A stretch of DNA of 64,000 nucleotides from positions 323,882-387,881 of the forward strand of contig NZ_CP024308.1 in the NCBI RefSeq assembly GCF_002944405.1, written 5' to 3'. Position 1 is the stretch's first letter. The number at the start of each line of letters is the position of its first letter. Of this stretch, positions 1-7,976 are shown one piece after another. The position numbers and the translations under genes were made by a program. Origin of the DNA: Sinorhizobium fredii (GTDB lineage: Bacteria; Pseudomonadota; Alphaproteobacteria; Rhizobiales; Rhizobiaceae). The notes beneath the pieces were generated by a model, which was not told where the DNA came from, did not search any database, and worked only from the letters and a program-made list of their open reading frames with translations.

Positions 1-1109
1 AGATCGGAGCGGGCTTCAAGCCCTTCTACGAAGGGGATCGGGGCAAGGATCTCGGAGTCTCGACATGGCCTCCCAATGCCTGGGAAATCGGCGGCGGCAC
101 CGTCTGGGGGTTCACGAGCTACGATCCCGAACTCGAGCTGATCTTCCATGGCACGGCCAATCCTGGTCCGTGGAACCCGAACCAGCGGCCGGGCGACAAT
201 AAATGGACCGACACCGTCTTCGCACGAGACCCCGATACCGGCGAGGCGCGTTGGGCCTATCAGTGGAACCCGCATGATTATCATGACTGGGACGGAATCA
301 ACGAGAACATTCTCGTCGACGTGGAATGGCAGGGCAGGCCGCGAAAAGCCCTGGTCCACCCCGACCGGAATGGGCTGGTGTATCTGCTCGACCGCACAAC
401 GGGCGAAGTTCTCTCGGCCAACTTGTATCACCCCGTCAACACACATCAGGGCGTCGACCTCAAGACCGGCCGGATCAAGATGAACGAGAAGAAATATCCG
501 CACGAGGGCAAGGTGATCCGCGACGTCTGCCCGACCGCGCCTGGGGCGAAGGACTGGAGCCCGTCCTCCTTCTCTCATCAGACCGGCCTTCTCTATATCC
601 CACACAACAACATGTGCATGGATTGGGAAAGCACCGAAGCGAACTTCATCGCCGGAACCCCTTACGTCGGCGCCGAGGTGCGCATGTATGCCGGGCCCGG
701 CGGCCATCTTGGCGAGCTCTCCGCCTGGGACATCGTCGCCGGAAAGGAAGTCTGGACGATCAAGGAGCGCTTCCCCGTCTGGGGCGGTACGATCGCTACC
801 GCCGGCGGCCTGGTTTTCTACGGCAACATGGAAGGCTGGTTCAAAGCGGTCGACGCGAAGACTGGCGAAGTGCTGTGGCAGTTCAAGACCGCGTCCGGGA
901 TCATCGGCCAGCCGACAACCTATCGCGGTCCCGACGGCAAGCAGTACGTCGCCGTTCTTTCCGGCGTAGGCGGCTGGGCGGGTTCGATCGTCTCCGGCGA
1001 TCTCGATCCGCGCGACGGAACCGCCGCCCTCGGCTTCGTCAACGCCATGGCCGACCTGAAGCAGGCCACCACAAAGGGGGGCAGTCTTTATGTCTTCGCG
1101 CTGCCTTAG
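1..1109 (+). CDS. xoxF: PQQ-dependent alcohol dehydrogenase, lanthanide-type (XoxF-like), 5'-truncated by window edge
   Basis: C-terminal ~368 residues of a quinoprotein methanol/ethanol dehydrogenase, a periplasmic enzyme oxidising primary alcohols and passing electrons to cytochrome c. The reading frame is open from base 3, so the gene begins outside the window. Family signatures seen are GDNKWT, FARDPDTG, the PHD...DWDG active-site block (codons 285-293), NNMCMDW and the SGVGGWAG propeller motif near the end. In DWD the first Asp is the catalytic base; an Asp two residues later is the established marker of lanthanide-using enzymes (XoxF, ExaF/PedH), whereas calcium MxaF enzymes have Ala there. 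The gene overlaps the next one by 20 nt. The XoxF assignment rests on the DxD site and the XoxJ-like neighbour; an ExaF/PedH clade is possible because the N-terminal part is missing. Confidence 0.9.
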   Translation, partial: IGAGFKPFYEGDRGKDLGVSTWPPNAWEIGGGTVWGFTSYDPELELIFHGTANPGPWNPNQRPGDNKWTDTVFARDPDTGEARWAYQWNPHDYHDWDGINENILVDVEWQGRPRKALVHPDRNGLVYLLDRTTGEVLSANLYHPVNTHQGVDLKTGRIKMNEKKYPHEGKVIRDVCPTAPGAKDWSPSSFSHQTGLLYIPHNNMCMDWESTEANFIAGTPYVGAEVRMYAGPGGHLGELSAWDIVAGKEVWTIKERFPVWGGTIATAGGLVFYGNMEGWFKAVDAKTGEVLWQFKTASGIIGQPTTYRGPDGKQYVAVLSGVGGWAGSIVSGDLDPRDGTAALGFVNAMADLKQATTKGGSLYVFALP

Positions 1110-1911
1110 CGCCACGGCAGCCTTGCTGCTCTGCCTCTGCGCCTCGAAGCTCGAGTCGCGCGAACTGAAGGTCTGCGCCGACCCGAACAACATGCCATTC
1201 TCCAACGAGCGCGGCGAAGGCTTTGAGAACAGAATTGCCGAGTTGCTGGCCCGTGAGCTCAATGCGACGCTTGCCTATACCTGGCGAGCGCAGCGTCGCG
1301 GCTTCCTTCGGGAGACGCTTAACGCAGGGCGCTGCGACGTCGTTATCGGCGTTCCGACCGAGTTGGAGAGCCTCGGCACGACCCGTCCCTATTATCGCTC
1401 GGCCTATGTTTTCGTCACGCGTGACGACGCGGCGTCCGTCGCGTCCTTGGACGATCCGTCGCTTCGCAATATGCTGGTCGGCGTTCAACTCGTCGGCGAC
1501 GACGGCTGGAACACACCGCCCGCGCATGCGCTGACCCGCCGCGGCATCGTCGACAACGTCCGCGGCTATACTCTCTATGGCGACTATCGCGAGCCCAGCC
1601 CGAACGCCACGATCGTTTCCGCCGTGGCCCACGGCGAAATCGACATAGCGCTCGCCTGGGGCCCAACTGGCGGCTACTTTGCCGCACGCGAGCAGCCGCG
1701 CCTGCATGTCAGAGCCGTCAAGCCTCTCGATGAGCCCGGCCTGCCGATGGCCTGGCATATTTCCCTCGGCGTTCGCAAGCGCGACAAAGCGCTACGCGCC
1801 GAAATGGACACCCTGCTGGCGCGGCTCGCGCCGCAAATCGATGCGATTCTGAGCGAATATGACATACCGCGCGTCCCGCCTGCGACCAGGTCGGCAGGTG
1901 TTGAGCCATGA
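1090..1911 (+). CDS. xoxJ: XoxJ/MoxJ-like periplasmic binding protein associated with quinoprotein dehydrogenase
   Basis: 273 residues with a secretion signal (about residues 1-24) followed by a family-3 solute-binding fold starting ELKVCADPNNMPFSN. This start, the RGFLRETLNAGRCDVVIG segment and the ATIVSAVAHGEIDIALAWGP segment are typical of the 'quinoprotein dehydrogenase-associated' binding-protein family encoded beside mxaF/xoxF. Its role in that family is thought to be activation or maturation of the dehydrogenase in the periplasm rather than transport, and no ABC permease lies next to it here. ATG 1090 lies inside the end of the dehydrogenase gene and the stop overlaps the next ATG (ATGA), which supports one transcript. 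Confidence 0.85.
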   Translation: MSSRCLSATAALLLCLCASKLESRELKVCADPNNMPFSNERGEGFENRIAELLARELNATLAYTWRAQRRGFLRETLNAGRCDVVIGVPTELESLGTTRPYYRSAYVFVTRDDAASVASLDDPSLRNMLVGVQLVGDDGWNTPPAHALTRRGIVDNVRGYTLYGDYREPSPNATIVSAVAHGEIDIALAWGPTGGYFAAREQPRLHVRAVKPLDEPGLPMAWHISLGVRKRDKALRAEMDTLLARLAPQIDAILSEYDIPRVPPATRSAGVEP

Positions 1912-2465
1912 AGCATCTGCTATCGATCGCTGCCGCTCTCGCCGTTCTTGCCGCTTGCGAGCGGGAGGACCGGGAATTTCGCCCCTCGCCCGTCGCAACC
2001 GAGGGCGAGGCGTCGATCACCTTGTCCAGCATCTCGCCGGGCGTCGTCGGACTGGGGACACCGAGGGACATCGGAAAGGCCTATGAAGAGAACGCCTATC
2101 ATCTGAGCGAAGGCAAACGACTCTTCAACTGGTTCAATTGCAAAGGCTGCCACGCTAATGGCGGCGGTGGCTCCGGTCCGGCATTGATGGATGACAGCTG
2201 GATCTATGGTGGCGAGTTCCAGAACATCGCCCAGACAATTCGCGAAGGGCGCCCGAACGGCATGCCTTCCTTCCGGGGGAAGATTCCGGATGAGCAAATC
2301 ATGCAGATCGCGGCTTACGTCCGTTCGATGGAGCGGCAGGTGCACCAGGACGCTGCACCCAGCCGCGACGATGATCTGATGCCGCGGCCGTCCGAGCATC
2401 GGCTGCCGACGTCGCCCCCGGTCGCGGGCGGAACGGTCCCGCCATCCGGCCAAGCACCGCAGTGA
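1908..2465 (+). CDS. Cytochrome c, putative lipoprotein electron carrier of the quinoprotein chain
   Basis: 185 residues. The N-terminus is a hydrophobic signal ending LAVLAAC, which reads as a lipobox, so the protein is probably anchored to a membrane facing the periplasm. A single haem-c site (NCKGCH, about residue 79) is followed by the cytochrome c sequence GGSGPALMDDSWIYGG and by GMPSFRGKIPDEQI, which supplies the axial Met. The C-terminal ~35 residues are Pro-rich and probably flexible. Its place between xoxJ and the oxidase genes suggests it takes electrons from the PQQ dehydrogenase (a XoxG-like role) and delivers them to the oxidase. It overlaps xoxJ by 4 nt and ends 7 nt before the oxidase subunit II gene. 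The partner assignment is inferred from position. Confidence 0.85.
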   Translation: MKHLLSIAAALAVLAACEREDREFRPSPVATEGEASITLSSISPGVVGLGTPRDIGKAYEENAYHLSEGKRLFNWFNCKGCHANGGGGSGPALMDDSWIYGGEFQNIAQTIREGRPNGMPSFRGKIPDEQIMQIAAYVRSMERQVHQDAAPSRDDDLMPRPSEHRLPTSPPVAGGTVPPSGQAPQ

Positions 2466-2472
2466 GGCTGCG

Positions 2473-3477
2473 ATGCTTGACCGGCGCTCCGTCCTGCTGC
2501 TCCTCCCGCTCATCCTGGCAGGTTGCGCCGGCTGGCAATCCGTGCTCGACCCTGAGGGCCCGCGGGCGGATCTGCTGGCGAATCTGTTCTGGGTGTTCAC
2601 CGCCATCGTTGCCGCGGTTTGGCTCATGACCATGGCGGTACTGGTCCTTGCGCTCCTGCGGCGGCGCGCCGCTCGAGCCGACCCGCTCGTGCTCGAGCCG
2701 GAGGCCGAGCGGAGCATGGCGCGCGCCGTCGGCGCGGCGGCAGCGCTGACCGCTGCAATCGTCGTGGCGCTCACACTGGTGAGCTACGGTGCGCAGCGAG
2801 CCCTGTTCGACAGCCACGAGGCTGAACTGACGCTGCTGGTCAAGGGCCACCAGTGGTGGTGGGAGGTAACCTATGAGGACGCTCAACCCTCCCGGAGCTT
2901 CACCACCGCCAATGAAATCCATGTTCCCGTCGGTGAACCGGTTCTTCTCAAGCTACGGTCCTCGGACGTCATCCATTCCTTCTGGGTGCCGAGTCTCGCG
3001 GGCAAGATGGATCTTATCCCCGGGCGCGAGAACCTGCTCATCATCGAGGCAACCAGGGAGGGTGTCTATCGGGGACAGTGCGCGGAATTCTGCGGCTGGC
3101 AACACGCGCATATGGCGATGACCGTGGTCGCGCATTCCGCTGAGGACTTCGAGCGCTGGCGAGAGAGCCAGATCAGCGCAGCCAAGCCGCCCGATAATCC
3201 GGTGCGCAAGCGCGGCATGGAGATCTTCCTGACCCGGCCATGCGTGATGTGCCACCAGATCCGCGGCACGCCGGCAGCGGGCAGGGTGGCGCCGGACCTG
3301 ACTCATTTCGGCAGCCGTTTACATCTGGCCGCCGGCACGCTCGCCAACAACCGGGGTAATCTGGCCGCCTGGATAATCGACCCGCAGGGCATCAAACCCG
3401 GCGCGCACATGCCGCTGGTGAAGCTCGGAGCGGAGGAAATCGAACCGCTGGTGAGCTATCTAGAGGGCTTAAGGTGA
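2473..3477 (+). CDS. coxM: Cytochrome c oxidase subunit II with fused haem-c domain (CoxM-like)
   Basis: 334 residues: lipoprotein-type N-terminus (LILAGC), two membrane segments (about 36-62 and 85-107), then a cupredoxin domain in the periplasm. The CuA site is visible as His in SDVIHSFW (about residue 168) and CAEFCGWQHAHM (C203, C207, H211, M214). The aromatic patch GHQWWWEV, used for electron entry, is present. A C-terminal cytochrome c domain (CVMCH, about 257-261; axial Met in GAHMPL) makes this a caa3-type subunit II that can take electrons from the small cytochrome c. Its stop overlaps the GTG of subunit I. The order II-I-III plus a small protein matches the alternative oxidase locus coxMNOP known from Bradyrhizobium. 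Confidence 0.92.
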   Translation: MLDRRSVLLLLPLILAGCAGWQSVLDPEGPRADLLANLFWVFTAIVAAVWLMTMAVLVLALLRRRAARADPLVLEPEAERSMARAVGAAAALTAAIVVALTLVSYGAQRALFDSHEAELTLLVKGHQWWWEVTYEDAQPSRSFTTANEIHVPVGEPVLLKLRSSDVIHSFWVPSLAGKMDLIPGRENLLIIEATREGVYRGQCAEFCGWQHAHMAMTVVAHSAEDFERWRESQISAAKPPDNPVRKRGMEIFLTRPCVMCHQIRGTPAAGRVAPDLTHFGSRLHLAAGTLANNRGNLAAWIIDPQGIKPGAHMPLVKLGAEEIEPLVSYLEGLR

Positions 3478-5393
3478 GCGAGACGGTTCTAAGGTCCCCC
3501 AGCAAGGAAGCGCTCGACACCGATGTCAAAGACGGCGAGCTGCCGGCGCGGCTTGCCGCCACCTGGGGCACGGCCGCCGGGCTAATCGGCGCCCTTTCTA
3601 CCGTCGACCACAAGATCATCGGCCGTCGCTATATCATCACCGGTTTCTTCTTCCTCTTCCTCGGCGGACTCGCGGCCGTTGCGATACGCCTCCAGCTCGC
3701 GCGACCCGACAACACGCTCATCGGCCCGGACCTTTACGACCAGATCTTCACCATGCACGGCACGACGATGATGTTCCTCTTCGGCGTGCCGATCGGCGAG
3801 GCGATGGCGGTCTATCTCGTGCCGCTGATGGTCGGCACGCGCAACATCGCCTTCCCGAGGCTGAACGCCTTTTCCTATTACGTCTATCTGTTCGGCGGCC
3901 TGATGATCTGGATCGCGTTCGCGCTCAATATCGGACCCGACAACGGTTGGTTCTCCTATGTGCCGCTTGCCGGCCCGGAATTTTCCCCGGGCAAGCGGGC
4001 CGATTTCTGGGCTCAGATGGTGACGTTCACCGAAGTCTCGGCGCTTGCGGTCGCGGTCGAGATTATAATTACGGTCTTGAAGCTGCGCGCGCCGGGTATG
4101 ACGCTCGACCGTATCCCGCTTTTCGTCTGGGCAATGTTCGTGAATGCCTTCCTGATCATCTTCGCGATGCCCGCGGTGATGCTGGGCTCGACGATGCTCA
4201 TCCTCGACCGCCTGCTCGATACCCACTTCTTCAACCAGGCCGAGGGAGGCGACCCGCTGCTCTGGCAGCACCTTTTCTGGTTCTTCGGACACCCCGAAGT
4301 CTACATCATCTTCCTGCCGGGCACGGCTTTCGTCTCGGCCATCGTGGCGACCTTCGCCCGCCGCCCGGTATTCGGCTATTCGGCTGTCGTGCTTTCTCTC
4401 ATTGCAACTGGCTTTCTCTCCTTCGGCCTCTGGGTCCATCACATGTTCACCACCGGCCTGCCGCAGCTCGGCGCGACCTTCTTCACCGCCTCCAGCATGA
4501 TGATCGCCATTCCCTCGGGCATCCAGATCTTCTGCTGGATCGCGACGCTGTGGGACGGCAAGCCGGTCTATCGCACGCCGCTTCTCTTCGTGCTCGGCTT
4601 CTTCTTCATCTTCGTGGCTGGCGGTCTTTCCGGCATCATGCTTGCCTCGGTGCCGATCGACACACAGGTTCACGACACCTACTTCGTGGTGGCACATTTC
4701 CATTATGTCCTGATCGGTGGCGCCGTCTTTCCGCTAATCGGCGCGATCTACTACTGGTTCCCCAAGTTCACCGGCCGGATGCTGAGGGAGGGGCTGGGCC
4801 GCTGGCACTTCTGGCTTGCCCTCATCGGCTTCAACATCGCCTTCTTCCCGATGCATATCTCTGGCCTCAGGGGCATGCCCCGGCGGGTCTATACCTATCC
4901 CGCCGAGATGGGCTGGGATGCGCTGAACCTCGTCTCAACGCTAGGCGCGACACTGTTCGTCGCAAGCTTCCTCGTCTTCCTCTACAACGTCGTTGTCAGC
5001 AGCCGTGGAGGCGAGATCGCAGGCGACAATCCCTGGGACGCCTCTACCCTCGAATGGGCGACCACGTCGCCACCCCCACCGCACAACTTCGACCACGTGC
5101 CGTTCGTCACCAGCCGCGAACTGCTTTGGGCCGAGCGCCAGACGCTACCTGTAGTGGCGGGACTTGCCGTCGACAAACGGGAGGTGCTCGTCACGACAAC
5201 GACACAGGCACTTCCCGATCTAAAGGAAAGCTCACCTGATCCGACGATCTGGCCGTTAATTTCCGCGATAGTCGTGACGGCCATTTTCATCGGCAGTATT
5301 TTCACGCCGTGGGCGGTCGCCTGGGGTGCTCCCGTCGCCTCTTTCGTCATCATTGCCTGGTTCTGGCCGAAGAGCACTGAGGAGAACGTTTAG
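3474..5393 (+). CDS. coxN: Cytochrome c oxidase subunit I (CoxN-like), D- and K-channel residues substituted
   Basis: 639 residues, about 12-14 membrane helices; binds the low-spin haem and the haem-copper centre that reduces oxygen. Ligands present: H95 (MHGTTMM), H273 with the crosslinked Tyr277 (GHPEVY), H322-H323 (WVHHMF), and H408/H410 (VAHFHY). Glu275 of HPEV is kept, which indicates an A-type oxidase. Two normally conserved proton-path residues differ. Where typical aa3 enzymes have Asp in DMAFPRMN, this protein has Asn124 (NIAFPRLN, codon AAC 3843-3845). Where they have Lys in TGIK, it has Gln351 (SGIQIF, codon CAG 4524-4526). GTG start, 4-nt overlap with subunit II; the next gene begins directly after the stop. 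Oxygen reduction is likely; normal proton pumping is doubtful. Confidence 0.95.
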   Translation: MSETVLRSPSKEALDTDVKDGELPARLAATWGTAAGLIGALSTVDHKIIGRRYIITGFFFLFLGGLAAVAIRLQLARPDNTLIGPDLYDQIFTMHGTTMMFLFGVPIGEAMAVYLVPLMVGTRNIAFPRLNAFSYYVYLFGGLMIWIAFALNIGPDNGWFSYVPLAGPEFSPGKRADFWAQMVTFTEVSALAVAVEIIITVLKLRAPGMTLDRIPLFVWAMFVNAFLIIFAMPAVMLGSTMLILDRLLDTHFFNQAEGGDPLLWQHLFWFFGHPEVYIIFLPGTAFVSAIVATFARRPVFGYSAVVLSLIATGFLSFGLWVHHMFTTGLPQLGATFFTASSMMIAIPSGIQIFCWIATLWDGKPVYRTPLLFVLGFFFIFVAGGLSGIMLASVPIDTQVHDTYFVVAHFHYVLIGGAVFPLIGAIYYWFPKFTGRMLREGLGRWHFWLALIGFNIAFFPMHISGLRGMPRRVYTYPAEMGWDALNLVSTLGATLFVASFLVFLYNVVVSSRGGEIAGDNPWDASTLEWATTSPPPPHNFDHVPFVTSRELLWAERQTLPVVAGLAVDKREVLVTTTTQALPDLKESSPDPTIWPLISAIVVTAIFIGSIFTPWAVAWGAPVASFVIIAWFWPKSTEENV

Positions 5394-5990
5394 ATGGAGC
5401 ACCGCGTCGTTCGAGATCTGACTGAACTGCCGAGCTACGCATTCGGTCCGCGCATGACCATGTGGTGGGGCACGCTGGCCTTCTGCGTGCTCGAGGGGAC
5501 CGGCTTCGCGCTGGTGCTTGCGGGTTATCTCTATCTCGCCTTCATCAACCCAGAGTGGCCGCTCGGCCCGCCACCGCCTTTACTCTGGTCGGGCATCTTC
5601 ACACTCGCGACACTGGCGAGCCTCGTTCCCAATTTCTTCGTCGAGCGGGCCGCGCGCCAGGAGAACCTCTCCAGAGTCCGCCTCCTTCTGGTCGTGATGA
5701 GCGCCGCTGGTCTACTGGTCACCGGTGTCCGCGTGATGGAATTCGCGGTGCTTCCGGTACGATGGGATTTCAATGCCTATGGCTCGCTGCTCTGGGTGAT
5801 TCTCGGGCTCCATGCGACGCATCTCGTCACCGATGTCGTTGACACCGTGGTCGTCACGGTCCTGATGTTCACTCGCCATGGATTCGGCAAGCGCTTCAGC
5901 GACGTCGAAGACAATGCCTTCTATTGGAATTTCGTGGTCCTCTCCTGGCTGCCCACCTATGCCGTCCTCTATTGGGTGCCGCGGCTATGA
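5394..5990 (+). CDS. coxO: Cytochrome c oxidase subunit III (CoxO-like)
   Basis: 198 residues with about five membrane helices. The subunit III signatures MTMWWGTLAFCVLEGTGFA (with the conserved membrane Glu) and GLHATHLVTD are present, and the C-terminal DNAFYWNFVVLSWLPTYAVLYW matches the last helix of the family. At under 200 residues it is the short five-helix form rather than the seven-helix form. The ATG follows the subunit I stop with no gap and the stop overlaps the next ATG, so translation is likely coupled. It acts in the inner membrane as part of the oxidase encoded by the two preceding genes. Confidence 0.9.
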   Translation: MEHRVVRDLTELPSYAFGPRMTMWWGTLAFCVLEGTGFALVLAGYLYLAFINPEWPLGPPPPLLWSGIFTLATLASLVPNFFVERAARQENLSRVRLLLVVMSAAGLLVTGVRVMEFAVLPVRWDFNAYGSLLWVILGLHATHLVTDVVDTVVVTVLMFTRHGFGKRFSDVEDNAFYWNFVVLSWLPTYAVLYWVPRL

Positions 5991-6337
5991 TCGCAAGGGT
6001 ACTCCATGACGGCCTCCCCTCGTCCGGGCTCTATGTCAGCCCTGTCGCATGGCTCCTCAGCACGCAGATCAACTACATGCTGCCGGGGGTCGCCTGTCGC
6101 ACCGGCCTACCCGCCGTGCTCATCGCTGGCCTGGCGCTGGCGCTCGTCAGTGCGTTTTCCGCCTTCCTATCCTGGCGTGCCTGGCTGGTGCTGGCCGGGC
6201 CCGCACCCTTCGCGCAGGAAGAGGGCCGCCCCCACGGCTTTGTCGCGCTCCTCGGGACAACGGCTGCGGTCCTCTTCACCCTTGTGATCCTGCTGCATGC
6301 ATCAGCCAATCTGTTCCTCACTGGGTGCGAACGATGA
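5987..6337 (+). CDS. Small membrane protein of the oxidase operon (position of CoxP)
   Basis: 116 residues with about three hydrophobic segments (VLIAGLALALVSAFSAFL, a middle stretch and FVALLGTTAAVLFTLVILLH). I chose ATG 5987 because it overlaps the subunit III stop (ATGA) and the stop in turn overlaps the start of the next gene (ATGA at 6334). The upstream in-frame ATG 5924 would place 21 residues inside the subunit III gene. It occupies the position of coxP in the coxMNOP arrangement, but I see no catalytic or metal-binding motif. It may be an oxidase subunit IV/III-like piece or an assembly protein; the function is inferred from position only. Confidence 0.75.
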   Translation: MIARVLHDGLPSSGLYVSPVAWLLSTQINYMLPGVACRTGLPAVLIAGLALALVSAFSAFLSWRAWLVLAGPAPFAQEEGRPHGFVALLGTTAAVLFTLVILLHASANLFLTGCER

Positions 6338-7239
6338 GGATCGCGCTTGTTACACTGTTCACGCTTTTTGCTGCCGAAGCGGTGGCGCACGAGCTGGGCG
6401 TTGGACCGGACGACTCCTGGACCTCGCTCTGGGCGGCCGCGCCCCTAGCGCTCGCGTCGTACGCCTATGCTGTCGGCATGTGCCGGCTTTGGTCCGCATC
6501 CCGGCTGGGCAGGGCCGTCCATCTGAGGCGGGCCACATGCTTCGGCCTTGCCTGGTTATCGTTGGTAATCGCGCTACTCTCGCCGTTGGACGGGCTGTCC
6601 ACGCAACTCTTCACCGCCCACATGGTGGAACACGAGATCCTCATGGTGGTCGCCGCTCCGCTGCTCGTATTGTCTCGGCCGCTCGCACCTATGCTCTGGG
6701 CATTGCCACGGAAGGTCAGGTCGGCCGTCGGCCGCGCACTCGGCAGTAGCATTTTCCTCTTTCCGATCCGCAAATTGGCCATGAGCCCGCTTGCCGCAAC
6801 TGCACTGCACGCGGTGGTTCTCTGGCTGTGGCATGCCCCAAGCCTTTATACGGCCGCTCTCGCCGAACAGCCGATCCATTGGCTTCAGCATCTCAGCTTC
6901 TTCTGCACCGCATTGCTGTTTTGGTGGGCTCTGCTCTTTGGCTGCGGTCGGCGAGAATACGGTGCAGCTATCTTCTATCTTTTCGCGACCGCGCTTCAGT
7001 CCGGCTTCCTCGGCATCCTGCTCGCTTTGGCGCGCGTCCCGCTTTATCCGAGCCAAGGCATTGCCGCAGTTAGGTGGGGCCTCTCGCCTATCGAGGACCA
7101 GCAGCTTGCCGGCCTTATCATGTGGGTACCGGCGGGAATGGTCTACTTCATCGCCGCCCTTGCGCTCGCCGCGCTCTGGATAAGAGGCTCCAGCGCATAC
7201 ATTCACGGAGAAAACTGCTATGATCTCCATGCGCGCTAA
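6334..7239 (+). CDS. ctaG: Cytochrome c oxidase assembly protein, caa3-CtaG family
   Basis: 301 residues: signal-like first segment (RIALVTLFTLFAAEAVAH) and then about six or seven membrane helices. FTAHMVEHEILMVVAAPLLVLSRPL is the hallmark of the caa3_CtaG family, with His residues proposed to bind copper; further His are in ALHAVVLWLWHAP and HWLQHLSFF. Members deliver copper to the CuB/CuA sites of caa3-type oxidases in the membrane. The start at 6334 overlaps the preceding stop; the longer open frame upstream runs through two earlier genes and is not needed. Placement directly after the oxidase subunits fits a dedicated assembly factor for this enzyme. Confidence 0.88.
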   Translation: MRIALVTLFTLFAAEAVAHELGVGPDDSWTSLWAAAPLALASYAYAVGMCRLWSASRLGRAVHLRRATCFGLAWLSLVIALLSPLDGLSTQLFTAHMVEHEILMVVAAPLLVLSRPLAPMLWALPRKVRSAVGRALGSSIFLFPIRKLAMSPLAATALHAVVLWLWHAPSLYTAALAEQPIHWLQHLSFFCTALLFWWALLFGCGRREYGAAIFYLFATALQSGFLGILLALARVPLYPSQGIAAVRWGLSPIEDQQLAGLIMWVPAGMVYFIAALALAALWIRGSSAYIHGENCYDLHAR

Positions 7240-7639
7240 CAGCGGCTGGAAGGGTGCATTCTTGGTTGTAGCCCTGTCCGCAACCGCAATTCTTGTCTAT
7301 GGCGGCTATACACTGAAGGCGGCCTCTGAACGCCGGGCCGCGGCGATCGCAATCGCGGGGGGCGAGCCGGACAATGGCCCGGCGCTGCTGGCCCGGTACG
7401 GCTGCCGGGGCTGCCACGCCATCCCTGGGGTGGCTGGCGCAGGCAATCGCGTCGGGCCACCCCTGAATGGTCTTGGCGACAGCGTTTATATTGCCGGCGT
7501 TGTACCCAACACGCCGGACAACCTCGTCCGCTGGATCGAGAAGCCGCACGAAGTCGACCCACGCACGGCGATGCCGGCGACTGGTATTTCCAAAAGTGAG
7601 GCCCGAGACGTGGCTGCCTACCTTTACTCGCTGCGCTGA
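7220..7639 (+). CDS. Small membrane-anchored cytochrome c
   Basis: 139 residues: an uncleaved-looking N-terminal membrane anchor (GAFLVVALSATAILVYGGYTL) followed by one class I cytochrome c domain. The haem site is CRGCH (about residue 58), followed by AIPGVAGAGNRVGPPLNGL; the axial Met is in DPRTAMPATGIS. The length and layout match the short cytochromes that end alternative oxidase operons and feed the CuA or haem-c domain of subunit II. It begins 20 nt inside the ctaG gene, so it is translationally linked to the operon. Whether it is the immediate donor to the oxidase or acts after the lipoprotein cytochrome cannot be told from sequence. Confidence 0.85.
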   Translation: MISMRANSGWKGAFLVVALSATAILVYGGYTLKAASERRAAAIAIAGGEPDNGPALLARYGCRGCHAIPGVAGAGNRVGPPLNGLGDSVYIAGVVPNTPDNLVRWIEKPHEVDPRTAMPATGISKSEARDVAAYLYSLR

Positions 7640-7976
7640 GCATCCTTCCCGGGCAACGCGAGGAGGTAAGCTCGGTTTGAGGAGTCGGTACGATGGGCTC
7701 AAACGCATTCAGTCGATCGCCTGGTTCGAACCCAACGATATTGGCCCGGCCCCTCGACGAGCTTCGGTCGAGCGCCCATCAACGGCCTTGGCTTCGCGCT
7801 CATTTCATCCGCTGGTGCCTGGCGGTCTTGCCGCTACCTAGCGTGTCCAAAGTCTTGCTCCATAAGTGAAGGGCACGATATCTCGCAGCGCCTCGCCACG
7901 CATAAGCGACGCTACGGCGCAGAGTGCAAGCGAGGCGGCGAGAGAGCTCATAAGGGCTCATTGTGAACTTCAAAGA
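7640..7976. other. Intergenic region between convergent operons, no gene recognised
   Basis: 337 bp between the end of the oxidase operon (+) and the end of the ABC transporter ATPase gene (-). Short open frames occur on the + strand but none has a good ribosome site or recognisable similarity. No clear hairpin with a T-run was found. It may hold remnants of older sequence. Confidence 0.5.

Noticed and set aside
1920..2922. Minus-strand frames of 284 and 207 residues opposite the cytochrome c and coxM genes
   Set aside because: Arg/Ala/Ser-rich shadows; the + strand frames have haem and copper motifs.
3582..4703. 373-residue minus frame inside cytochrome oxidase subunit I
   Set aside because: His/Glu/Arg-rich shadow of a membrane protein gene; no domain.
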